In this document: in pieces, positions 32,117 through 39,416 of the stretch | How positions within the stretch are numbered: position 1 is the stretch's first letter | How the letters are laid out: each line of letters begins with the position of its first letter | Source of the DNA: Pseudomonas sp. WJP1 | Lineage (GTDB): Bacteria; Pseudomonadota; Gammaproteobacteria; Pseudomonadales; Pseudomonadaceae | Length of the DNA stretch: 64,000 bases | Reading direction: 5' to 3' | Assembly: GCF_028471945.1 (NCBI RefSeq) | Contig: NZ_CP110128.1 | Span: forward strand, 4,204,501-4,268,500 | The notes under the pieces: model-generated | Database searches by the model: none | What the model was told of the DNA's origin: nothing | Seen by the model: the letters and a program-made list of their open reading frames with translations, nothing else | Position numbers and translations under genes: made by a program

Positions 32117-32212
32117 TTTTGTAGGAGCCAGGCTTGCCGGCGAACGAGACACTTCGGTGCGTCTGCTGCACCGCGTTACCGTTCTTCGCCGGCAAGCCTG
32201 GCTCCTACAAAA
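32117..32212. repeat. REP palindrome pair
   Basis: Perfect 28-nt arms at 32117-32144 and 32185-32212 (TTTTGTAGGAGCCAGGCTTG type) enclose a 40-nt spacer. Short copies of CTGCACCGC-TTATCGTTCTTCG occur before and inside the element (32092-32116 and 32166-32188), so the spacer region has been partly duplicated. Confidence 0.9.
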
Positions 32213-32323
32213 CCCTCATCAGCCGTGAGAGCGCAAGCACCACTAAAAATACTGGACAGCCGCCAACCAAAACCCCGGGATCGACTAATCTGCTGGAGAT
32301 AACAATAACGACAGGTGATTGCA

Positions 32324-33475
32324 GTGAGGCAGACCACCGAAGCATTCCGCGCCCGTTACCGTTGTGACATTCATCCCCGCTATAACCCCTGGCTGCATGG
32401 CACCTTCGTGCTGATGTTCGGCCTGGTGGCGATCGGCATTTTCTGGAGCACCGTGCATAAGGTTCAGCCTCTCGAATGGCTGGCGGTACCGGTGTCCCTG
32501 CTGTTCTTCAGTTTCATCGTGTACATGGTGCACCGACACCTCGGCCATCACAAAAAAAGCTTCGCGCGGATGTTCTATGCCCGCCATGCCGGCGACCATC
32601 ACAGCTTTTTCGCCCCCGGCAAAATGACGTATGACAGCGCTCGCGACTGGCGGGTGATCCTGTTCCCCGCCTGGCTGATCGTGGTGCACACGCTGCTGAT
32701 CGCCCTGCCCCTGTGGTGGCTGCTCAAGCCCTTGGACGCCAACGCCGCCGGGCTGGTCGGCGGCTGCCTGGTCCTGGGGTACCTGACCTATGAAGTGTTC
32801 CATGCCTGCGAGCATTTGCCGGCGCACAACCGGATTACGCGCCTGCCATGGATCCGCCAGATGCGTCGCCTGCATGAACTGCATCACCGCCGCGAAATGA
32901 TGCAGCAACGTAATTTCAACATCGTCTTTCCGTTGATGGACTACCTGTTCGGCACCCTTTACTGGGAGCCGGAACCGGAACCGGCCATCGAGTACCTGAA
33001 GAGAACGCCCATGACCCGCATGCAGCATCAGATCGACATCGCCGGTAATCCCGTTGCCGTGCTCGCCTATGCCAGCACCGTGACCAGTTGGCCGCAGTGG
33101 CATCCATCGTCCCTTCGGATCATTGGTCCGAAAGGGCCTTTGCATGCTGGCGCGCGGTTCGAGGAGGACATCCGCGCCGGTGGGCGTGACGGGCACTTGA
33201 GTTGGGTGGTCGATGAGTACCTGCCTGGACGCCGCTGGATTGCCCGGGCCCATGGCGATAACGGCCTGTCCTTGGTGCTGACTTACGAATGCGCGGTCGA
33301 GGGTAATGGCACGCGGTTCGTGCGCACGCTGGAATACCGGTTTAGCGGCGTGGCGATGCGAATCGCCAACCAATTGCTGCTCAAGCGACGCATCGATCGC
33401 GAATCGGCAGCGTCGATGCTGGCGCTTCGCGACACCGCGCAACAACACCTTGCACCGTCAGGAGTCCGTGCGTGA
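32324..33475 (+). CDS. Fatty acid hydroxylase-like/SRPBCC fusion protein
   Basis: A 383-aa two-part protein. The N-terminal half has four hydrophobic segments (about 24-42, 50-68, 112-132, 142-158) and the diiron His boxes of the fatty-acid hydroxylase/sterol desaturase family: HRHLGHH (70-76), HAGDHH (88-93), HACEH (160-164) and HELHH (184-188). From about residue 233 a soluble SRPBCC/START-like domain follows (WPQWHPSSLRI, DEYLPGRRWIARAHG), which often binds lipids. GTG at 32324 with AGGTGATTGCA upstream is preferred; GTG 32315 is possible. An internal ATG at 33011 has no good ribosome site, so one polypeptide is more likely than two. It overlaps the next gene by 4 bp (GTGA). Confidence 0.78.
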   Translation: MRQTTEAFRARYRCDIHPRYNPWLHGTFVLMFGLVAIGIFWSTVHKVQPLEWLAVPVSLLFFSFIVYMVHRHLGHHKKSFARMFYARHAGDHHSFFAPGKMTYDSARDWRVILFPAWLIVVHTLLIALPLWWLLKPLDANAAGLVGGCLVLGYLTYEVFHACEHLPAHNRITRLPWIRQMRRLHELHHRREMMQQRNFNIVFPLMDYLFGTLYWEPEPEPAIEYLKRTPMTRMQHQIDIAGNPVAVLAYASTVTSWPQWHPSSLRIIGPKGPLHAGARFEEDIRAGGRDGHLSWVVDEYLPGRRWIARAHGDNGLSLVLTYECAVEGNGTRFVRTLEYRFSGVAMRIANQLLLKRRIDRESAASMLALRDTAQQHLAPSGVRA

Positions 33476-34563
33476 GCCGATCGTTCAGGTTTCACCATGG
33501 GCTATTGCTGCTGATCGTTGCCCTCGGCGCCTTCCTGCTATTGATGCCGACCAAGGTCGACCCTGTGGCCTGGACACCGCAACCGGCGCCGTCCCTCAGC
33601 AGCGGCCTGTACGCGGACAACCAGCGCCTCAAGGGCGTGGCCCGCGTCGGCGCACAGAACATCGACGGCCCTGAAGCGCTGCTCCTGGAAAACAATGCGC
33701 TGATCACCGGGTTGCACGATGGCCGGGTCATTCGCACCAGCCTGGACGGCCAGGAGACCAAGATGTTGACCGATACCGGCGGCCGCCCCCTGGGGTTGGC
33801 CCGCCACCCCAATGGCTTGCTGGTGATCGCCGACGCCGTCAAGGGGTTGTTGTCACTGGACGCCCAGGGTCGCCTGGTGGCCTTGACGACCAGCGCCAAC
33901 GGCGTGCCGCTGGGTTTCACCGACGACGTGGCCATCGATAAGTCCGGGCACTACGCCTACTTCAGCGACGCCTCCAGCCGTTTCGGCTACGGCGAGGACG
34001 GTGAGGCAATCATCGAACATGGCGGCGACGGACGCTTGCTGCGGTATGACTTTCAGACCGGCAAGACCACGATGCTGCTGGACAAGCTGGAGTTTGCCAA
34101 TGGCGTGACCCTGGGTCCGGACGATACCTTCGTGCTGGTCAACGAAACCGGTGCGTATCGCATCACTCGCTACTGGTTGAGCGGGCCGAATGCCGGCACC
34201 CATGACCTGTTCATCGATAACCTGCCGGGGTTGCCAGACAACCTGTCTTTCAACGGCCGCGACCGTTTCTGGGTGGCGTTGTATGCGCCGCGCAACGCCT
34301 TGCTCGACAAAACCGCGCCTCACCCTTTCGTGCGCAAGATGATTGCACGAGCAATGATCGTTCTGCCCAAACCGGTGGAAAAACGCGCCTTCGCGCTGGG
34401 ACTGGACCTTGAGGGCAAGGTGATCGCCAACCTGCAGGACGGCAGCAGCGACAGCTACGCGCCGATCACCACCGTGCGTGAGTATGGGGACTGGTTGTAT
34501 TTTGGCTCGTTGAAAGCGAAAAACATGGTGCGGTTGCCGCTGAGTACCGCTTTGCAGAAGTAA
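33472..34563 (+). CDS. SMP-30/strictosidine-synthase-like beta-propeller, membrane-anchored
   Basis: A 363-aa protein with an N-terminal signal anchor (about residues 8-24) and a six-bladed propeller of the SMP-30/strictosidine synthase superfamily: GPEALLLENNALITGLHDGRVI, GRPLGLARHPNGLLVIAD, GLLSL, FTDDVAIDKSGHYAYFSDASSRFG, LEFANGVTLGPDD and LPGLPDNLSFNGRDRFWVAL. Such proteins are periplasmic lactonases or esterases. The substrate is unknown. The GTG start overlaps the upstream stop by 4 bp, so it is produced together with the hydroxylase fusion and may act on its product. Confidence 0.85.
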   Translation: MSRSFRFHHGLLLLIVALGAFLLLMPTKVDPVAWTPQPAPSLSSGLYADNQRLKGVARVGAQNIDGPEALLLENNALITGLHDGRVIRTSLDGQETKMLTDTGGRPLGLARHPNGLLVIADAVKGLLSLDAQGRLVALTTSANGVPLGFTDDVAIDKSGHYAYFSDASSRFGYGEDGEAIIEHGGDGRLLRYDFQTGKTTMLLDKLEFANGVTLGPDDTFVLVNETGAYRITRYWLSGPNAGTHDLFIDNLPGLPDNLSFNGRDRFWVALYAPRNALLDKTAPHPFVRKMIARAMIVLPKPVEKRAFALGLDLEGKVIANLQDGSSDSYAPITTVREYGDWLYFGSLKAKNMVRLPLSTALQK

Positions 34564-34574
34564 CGCCGATCAAA

Positions 34575-34600
34575 CTGTGGGAGCGGGCTTGCTCCCACAG
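34575..34600. repeat. Short REP palindrome
   Basis: CTGTGGGAGC (34575-34584) and GCTCCCACAG (34591-34600) form a compact hairpin with the GGGCTT REP core as loop. It sits 12 nt after the propeller gene stop and could also slow transcription. Confidence 0.75.
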
Positions 34601-34673
34601 GGGATCAGTGATTTGCGGGTTACCGGCCCTGAACATTCGAGGTGCCGGTCAGGATCGTCGTTCCAATTGCCCA

Positions 34674-34692
34674 GCCACCGACTGTCGGTGGC
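34674..34692. terminator. Small hairpin 3' of the YdcH-like gene
   Basis: GCCACCGAC/GTCGGTGGC form a 9-bp stem around one base, 14 nt from the stop of the leftward gene at 34706. No T-run is present, so terminator function is only possible. Confidence 0.4.
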
Positions 34693-34705
34693 TCATCACG
34701 GAGCA

Positions 34706-34939
34706 TCAGGACGACGACTGGAGCTGTTTGACGATCTTGTCCTTGACCTCCAGGCGCTTGGCCTTGAGCTTTGTCACTGCGTCATCACTGGATTTGGCTT
34801 GCTCTGCCTTCACCACTTCGGCATCCGCTAGCGAGTATTTGTTGATCAGTGAATCCAGTAACGGATCCTTGGTGCGTTTCTGCTGGATTTCTTCCTTTGT
34901 GCAACTCAAATCCTGAAAAAGGTCGTGGGGCACCGGCAT
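34706..34939 (-). CDS. YdcH-like (DUF465) small coiled protein
   Basis: A 77-aa mostly helical protein matching the DUF465/YdcH layout: LFQDLSCTKEEI, a middle DPLLDSLINKYSLADAEVVKAE and the C-terminal VTKLKAKRLEVKDKIVKQL hallmark. Function in the family is unknown. ATG at 34939 is preceded by a near-perfect GGAGG site 6 nt away; the frame to 35053 adds unrelated residues. It is divergent from the DUF4142 gene. Confidence 0.85.
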   Translation of the reverse strand: MPVPHDLFQDLSCTKEEIQQKRTKDPLLDSLINKYSLADAEVVKAEQAKSSDDAVTKLKAKRLEVKDKIVKQLQSSS

Positions 34940-35156
34940 GGAACACCTCCGTTTGTTAATCGGTAGCAAACGCGACTGATTGCGTTCGCCAACTATCAGA
35001 ATGGCCTTGGTTGGCCGGTTCTGTCGACCATCTGTCAGACCAGCGGTGCCCATTCGTCGTCCTGTCGCAAATGCGATAAAACCTTTACCCCCACCGCGGC
35101 CTCCACAAGTTAACGATCAACTCGATCGCCCATGACAACCGTGTGGAGAAGAACCA

Positions 35157-35678
35157 ATGGACAGATTCAACCTGCGCCATCTCGCCCTGGCCATCGCCTT
35201 GAGCACCAGCATGGGCACGGCCTTCGCTGCAACCGACAATGATTTCGTCGACAAGGCGGCCGCCGGCGGCATCGCCGAGATCGAAACCAGCCGGTTGGCC
35301 CTGGAAAAAAGCCAGTCAGCCGATGTAAAAGCGTTCGCCAACATGATCATCACCGATCATTCCAAGGCCAACGATGAACTGGCGGCCATCGCGAAAAAGA
35401 ATGACATCGAAGTGCCGGACAACACGACGCTGGTGAAGCAGGCCAAGGAAAAGATCCTCGACATGCGTGACGAATCCTTCGATTCGGCCTACGCCAACAA
35501 CCAGGTCAAGGCTCACGAAGACGCCATCGAACTGTTCAAGAAACAAGCCAATACCGTGACCGACGACAGGACCAAAGGCGCAACGGAACTCAAGGGCTTT
35601 GCGCAAAAAATGTTGCCGGGGCTGGAAAAACACCTGGATATGGCGAAAAAACTTCAGGCCGCCCATCCGGACAAGTGA
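35157..35678 (+). CDS. DUF4142 periplasmic protein
   Basis: A 173-aa exported protein with a signal peptide (about residues 1-24, cleavage after AFA-A) and a helical ferritin-like DUF4142 domain: FVDKAAAGGIAEIETSRLALEKS, VKAFANMIITDHSKANDEL, and a closing LPGLEKHLDMAKKL. Members are often induced in stationary phase or stress; the molecular role is unknown. GAGAAGAACC precedes the ATG. A strong terminator closes the single-gene unit. Confidence 0.92.
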   Translation: MDRFNLRHLALAIALSTSMGTAFAATDNDFVDKAAAGGIAEIETSRLALEKSQSADVKAFANMIITDHSKANDELAAIAKKNDIEVPDNTTLVKQAKEKILDMRDESFDSAYANNQVKAHEDAIELFKKQANTVTDDRTKGATELKGFAQKMLPGLEKHLDMAKKLQAAHPDK

Positions 35679-35692
35679 TCCTCATCAGAATG

Positions 35693-35725
35693 AAAAGACC
35701 GCATCCATCGATGCGGTCTTTTTAT
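35693..35725. terminator. Rho-independent terminator after the DUF4142 gene
   Basis: Perfect 13-nt arms AAAAGACCGCATC/GATGCGGTCTTTT with a 4-nt loop and a T-run. Confidence 0.92.
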
Positions 35726-35921
35726 TTGGCCACACCAGGCCGCCCTCGGTTGTCGATGCAAAAAAAAAGACCGCAGCCTCCGCCAGCTCCTACAGTCCAT
35801 AGGCGGCGAATGAAAATTGCTGTCGAACGCGAACAACTATTTCATCCGCGAAATGTCACTGCTTTTGCGCCGGTCATTTTTTCCGGGAATCGGCCGCATA
35901 CCCTTCAAGGAGACAAGTCCC

Positions 35922-36773
35922 ATGGCGGCACTGCAAACCAGCACGCTCGATGCGATGAAGAACCACCAGGCACAACTGCTCGCCGAATGGAAAAACGGCC
36001 TGGAGACCAGTGGCGCCACGCGTAATCTCAAAGAGCAGGATTTGCAACAGCAGACGTCGGAATTCCTGCAGCTGGTCATCTCGGGCCTGCAAAACGGCAA
36101 TGACCAGAATATCGCCGCCGCCGGCTGGGATGAAATCCGCCAGTTCCTCGACAAGCTTTCCCACAGCCGCGCGCTACTCGGCCAGGATTCGCACCAGACC
36201 GCCAGTTTCATCTTTTCGCTCAAGGGTCCGCTGTTTGCCCTCCTGCAGAATCATTACCAGGACAGCCCGGCCCTGTTGGCAGAGCAACTCTGGGAAATCT
36301 CCGAATTGCTCGACGCCCTGGGCATGCACACCATCCGCACCTTCCAGAAGTCCCGCGAAGCCGTGATCAAGCGCCAGCAGGAAGAACTGCTGGAGCTGTC
36401 GACCCCGGTGGTAAAGCTCTGGGACGGCGTCCTGGCCCTGCCGATGATCGGCACGCTGGACTCGCAACGCACCCAGGTGGTGATGGAATCGCTGCTGCAG
36501 CGCATCGTCGATACTGGCTCCGAGATCGCCATCATCGACATCACCGGCGTCCCGACCGTCGATACCCTGGTGGCCCAGCACCTGCTCAAGACCGTCACCG
36601 CGATTCGCCTGATGGGCGCCGACTGCATCATCAGCGGCGTGCGCCCGCAGATCGCCCAGACCATCGTGCACCTGGGGCTGGACCTGCAAGGCGTGGTTAC
36701 CAAGGCCAACCTGGCCGATGCCCTGAAACTGGCCCTGACCCGGCTGGGACTCACCGTCAACAAGGCGGACTGA
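35922..36773 (+). CDS. RsbR-like stressosome STAS protein
   Basis: A 283-aa protein with an N-terminal helical, non-haem globin-like RsbR_N-type region (about 10-145) and a C-terminal STAS domain (about 160-275). The STAS domain has IIDITGVPTVDTLVAQHLL with the phospho-acceptor-like T215, and GVRPQIAQTIVHLG with a second Thr (T247). In Bacillus RsbR and RsbS scaffold the stressosome and hold RsbT until stress. ATG at 35922 follows AAGGAGA and begins the conserved part; the frame from 35817 is longer but starts without a site. It is the first gene of a six-gene overlapping operon. Confidence 0.9.
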   Translation: MAALQTSTLDAMKNHQAQLLAEWKNGLETSGATRNLKEQDLQQQTSEFLQLVISGLQNGNDQNIAAAGWDEIRQFLDKLSHSRALLGQDSHQTASFIFSLKGPLFALLQNHYQDSPALLAEQLWEISELLDALGMHTIRTFQKSREAVIKRQQEELLELSTPVVKLWDGVLALPMIGTLDSQRTQVVMESLLQRIVDTGSEIAIIDITGVPTVDTLVAQHLLKTVTAIRLMGADCIISGVRPQIAQTIVHLGLDLQGVVTKANLADALKLALTRLGLTVNKAD

Positions 36774-36777
36774 GCCC

Positions 36778-37140
36778 ATGGAGCGCATTCCGATTCTGCA
36801 AATGGGCGACTTCCTGCTGGTGACCATCCAGGTGGACATGCATGACCAGCTGGCGCTGACGCTGCAGGACGACCTGTCCGAGCGCATCAGCAGGACGTCC
36901 GCCCGCGGCGTGCTGATCGATATCTCCGCCCTGGACATGGTCGACTCCTTCATTGGCCGGATGATCGGCACCATCTCCGGGCTGTCGAGCATCATGGATG
37001 CCCGGACCGTGCTGGTCGGCATGCAGCCGGCGGTGGCTATCACCCTGGTGGAGCTCGGCCTGACTCTGCCCGGTGTCAGTACCGCGCTGAATGTGGAGCG
37101 CGGGATGAAACTGCTTCAGGACCGAGTACGCAACCCATGA
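36778..37140 (+). CDS. rsbS: RsbS-like STAS protein
   Basis: A 120-aa single STAS domain of RsbS length. The conserved acceptor serine is S57 in ALDMVDSFIGRMIG, matching the RsbS phosphorylation site region. In stressosomes RsbS is phosphorylated by RsbT and dephosphorylated by RsbX. It begins 4 bp after rsbR-like and overlaps rsbT by 4 bp (ATGA). Confidence 0.92.
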   Translation: MERIPILQMGDFLLVTIQVDMHDQLALTLQDDLSERISRTSARGVLIDISALDMVDSFIGRMIGTISGLSSIMDARTVLVGMQPAVAITLVELGLTLPGVSTALNVERGMKLLQDRVRNP

Positions 37141-37541
37141 CTGTGCGCAGCAGCGGCACTCATCCGATTCACATCGAGCAGGACGTCGTCCTGGCCCGGC
37201 AACTGGCGCGTAAACTCGCCCAGGACTGCGGCATGCGCCTGATCGACCTGACCAAGCTGGTGACCGCGGTCAGTGAGCTGGCGCGCAATACCATGGTGTA
37301 CGGCGGTGGCGGCGACATGGACTGGCAAATCCTTGATGAAAGCCCGCGCACCGGCCTGCGCCTGGTGTTCCGTGACGAGGGGCCGGGTATCCCCGACGTC
37401 AAGCTGGCGATGACCGATGGCTGGACCTCCGGTGCCGGCCTGGGCCTGGGCCTGACCGGCGCCAAGCGCCTGGTAAATGAATTCGAACTCGACACTGCGC
37501 CGGGAAAGGGTACTCGCGTAACGATTACCCGATGGACATGA
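37137..37541 (+). CDS. rsbT: RsbT-like serine kinase/switch protein
   Basis: A 134-aa GHKL-type protein with the RsbT pattern: an N box in SELARNTMVYGGGG, the G1-type FRDEGPGIPDV, and the ATP-lid SGAGLGLGLTGAKRLV. RsbT phosphorylates RsbS/RsbR and, when released, activates a downstream partner. No sigma-factor regulator RsbU/RsbV/RsbW set is found nearby; instead the operon continues with a phosphatase and kinases. It overlaps the next gene by 10 bp. Confidence 0.92.
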   Translation: MTVRSSGTHPIHIEQDVVLARQLARKLAQDCGMRLIDLTKLVTAVSELARNTMVYGGGGDMDWQILDESPRTGLRLVFRDEGPGIPDVKLAMTDGWTSGAGLGLGLTGAKRLVNEFELDTAPGKGTRVTITRWT

Positions 37542-38548
37542 ACATCGCTGGTTCGATGACCCAAGTGCTGGTCATCGAGGACAACAGCCAGGTCGGCCAC
37601 GCTCGACGCACCGCGCAGCAACTCGCGCAGCAACACGGTTTCGACACCACGGACGCGGGACGGGTAGCGCTGGTCGCCACCGAACTTGCCAGCAACATTC
37701 TCAAGCACGCCAGCCGTGGTGAATTGCACCTGAGGGTCCTGCCTCGTGCCAGCGGCGCCGGTATCGAGATGCTCGCCATCGACCGCGCACAGGGTTTTGA
37801 CCTGCACGCCTGCCTGGCCGACGGTTTTTCCACCGGCGGCACCCAAGGCATTGGCCTGGGCACTGTGTCCCGGCAGACCGAGGTGTTCGATGTCTATGCA
37901 GATTCACGGGGCGCCGTGCTGCTCACAAGGTTGTACCCGCGAACGGACAAGGGCGCGGACCGACGCATTGGCGTCAGCCAGCATTCGTTGCACCAGGATC
38001 CCGCGTGCGGCGATACCTGGCACCTGGCGCTGGACGGGCCGCGCATCAGCGTCCTGGTGATCGATGGCCTGGGCCATGGTGAAGAAGCCGAACGCGCCGC
38101 CCGCGCCGGCGAGAAAGCCTACGCGCTGCTGCCCTTCGACTCACCGCTGCAGGTGCTGGAAGACATTCATCAAGCCATGATCGGCACCCGTGGCGGTGCA
38201 GTGGCCATCGCCCAGTTCGACGCCGGCAGCGACGCCTTGAAATTCCTCGGCATCGGCAATATCGGTGCCTGCCTGGTCGCACCGGACAAGTCCCGTGGCC
38301 TGGCCTCCCACCCCGGCATCGTCGGCGGGCAGTTTAGAAAGGCGCAGCCCTTTGACTATGCTCAGGTGAGCGGGCAATTGCTCATCATGTACAGCGATGG
38401 CCTGCAGTCGCGCTGGAACCTGTCGGATTACCCCGGCCTGGTGCACCGCCATCCCGCCGTGATTGCCGCCATCCTGCACCGCGATTTCTGTCGTGGACGA
38501 GACGATGTCACCGTGCTGGTCATTGCCCTGGAGGCAGCCCATGGCTGA
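37532..38548 (+). CDS. GHKL ATPase-PP2C (SpoIIE) phosphatase fusion, RsbW/RsbX-like
   Basis: A 338-aa two-domain protein. Residues about 10-135 are a second RsbT/RsbW-like ATP-binding domain with the N box ALVATELASNILKHASRG and a GTQGIGLGT lid. Residues about 145-335 are a PP2C/SpoIIE-type phosphatase with the metal Asp motifs VLVIDGLGHGEEAERAA, MYSDGL and RGRDDVTVLVI. In the Bacillus stressosome RsbX removes phosphate from RsbR/S; this fusion is the likely counterpart. ATG at 37532 overlaps rsbT by 10 bp, and the following kinase starts 8 bp before its stop. Confidence 0.88.
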   Translation: MDMNIAGSMTQVLVIEDNSQVGHARRTAQQLAQQHGFDTTDAGRVALVATELASNILKHASRGELHLRVLPRASGAGIEMLAIDRAQGFDLHACLADGFSTGGTQGIGLGTVSRQTEVFDVYADSRGAVLLTRLYPRTDKGADRRIGVSQHSLHQDPACGDTWHLALDGPRISVLVIDGLGHGEEAERAARAGEKAYALLPFDSPLQVLEDIHQAMIGTRGGAVAIAQFDAGSDALKFLGIGNIGACLVAPDKSRGLASHPGIVGGQFRKAQPFDYAQVSGQLLIMYSDGLQSRWNLSDYPGLVHRHPAVIAAILHRDFCRGRDDVTVLVIALEAAHG

Positions 38549-39416
38549 AATGCCCATGAGTCAAATCGACGAACAAGCCGCTATGATCGCGCGTTTGCAG
38601 GGTGAAGCCATCGCCCTGCGCGCCGAGCTCGATGAAACCAACCAGGGCGTCCTGGCGCTGTACGCCGAACTCGATACCCAGGCCGAACAGCTACGCCAGG
38701 CCTCGGACCTGAAAAGTCGCTTCCTGTCCTACATGAGCCATGAGTTTCGCACGCCATTGGGCTCGATCCTGAGCATCGCCAGCCTGTTGAGCGATGAACT
38801 CGACGGGCCACTGAGCAGCGAGCAGCACAAGCAGGTGGCCTTCGTCAGCAATGCCGCGCGGGAGCTGAGCGACATGGTCGACGACCTGCTGGACCTGGCG
38901 AAGATCGAGGCCGGGCGCATCACCATTTCCCCGGCCTGGTTCGACATGCTCGACCTGTTCGCCGCCCTGCGCGGCATGTTTCGCCCGATTGTCGACACCA
39001 GCGCCGTGGACCTGATCTTCGAGGAACCGGTGGGCCTGCCCCGGCTGTACACCGACGACAAGAAGCTCGCGCAGATCCTGCGCAACTTCATTTCCAATTC
39101 ATTGAAGTTCACCACCCGCGGTGAAGTCCGGGTCTCGGCGCAACTGGAAAACCGCGACTACGTGCGTTTCGCCGTCAGCGACAGCGGAATAGGTATCGCT
39201 CAGGAGCTGCATGGCGCATTGTTCGAAGACTTCTCCCAGGTCGACTCCCCGCTGCAAAAACGCCTGCGTGGAACCGGGCTCGGGTTGTCGCTGTGCAAAC
39301 GCTTCGCGGTGCTGCTGGGCGGCGAAGTCGGGGTACAGAGCACACCGGGCGTGGGCTCGACCTTTTTCGTGATCATCCCGCTGGCCATCGCCATGGAGCC
39401 TGCCGATGAAACGTGA
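38541..39416 (+). CDS. Sensor histidine kinase of the stressosome operon
   Basis: A 291-aa soluble kinase without membrane segments. An N-terminal coiled helix (about 8-58) leads to a HisKA domain with H67 in SYMSHEFRTPLGSIL and a HATPase domain with N (LRNFISNSLKFT), DSGIGIA and GTGLGLSLCKRF boxes. There is no sensor domain other than the coiled coil, suggesting that input comes from the partner proteins. ATG at 38541 follows GGAGGCAGCCC; it overlaps the phosphatase gene by 8 bp and the next gene by 11 bp. Confidence 0.9.
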   Translation: MAEMPMSQIDEQAAMIARLQGEAIALRAELDETNQGVLALYAELDTQAEQLRQASDLKSRFLSYMSHEFRTPLGSILSIASLLSDELDGPLSSEQHKQVAFVSNAARELSDMVDDLLDLAKIEAGRITISPAWFDMLDLFAALRGMFRPIVDTSAVDLIFEEPVGLPRLYTDDKKLAQILRNFISNSLKFTTRGEVRVSAQLENRDYVRFAVSDSGIGIAQELHGALFEDFSQVDSPLQKRLRGTGLGLSLCKRFAVLLGGEVGVQSTPGVGSTFFVIIPLAIAMEPADET

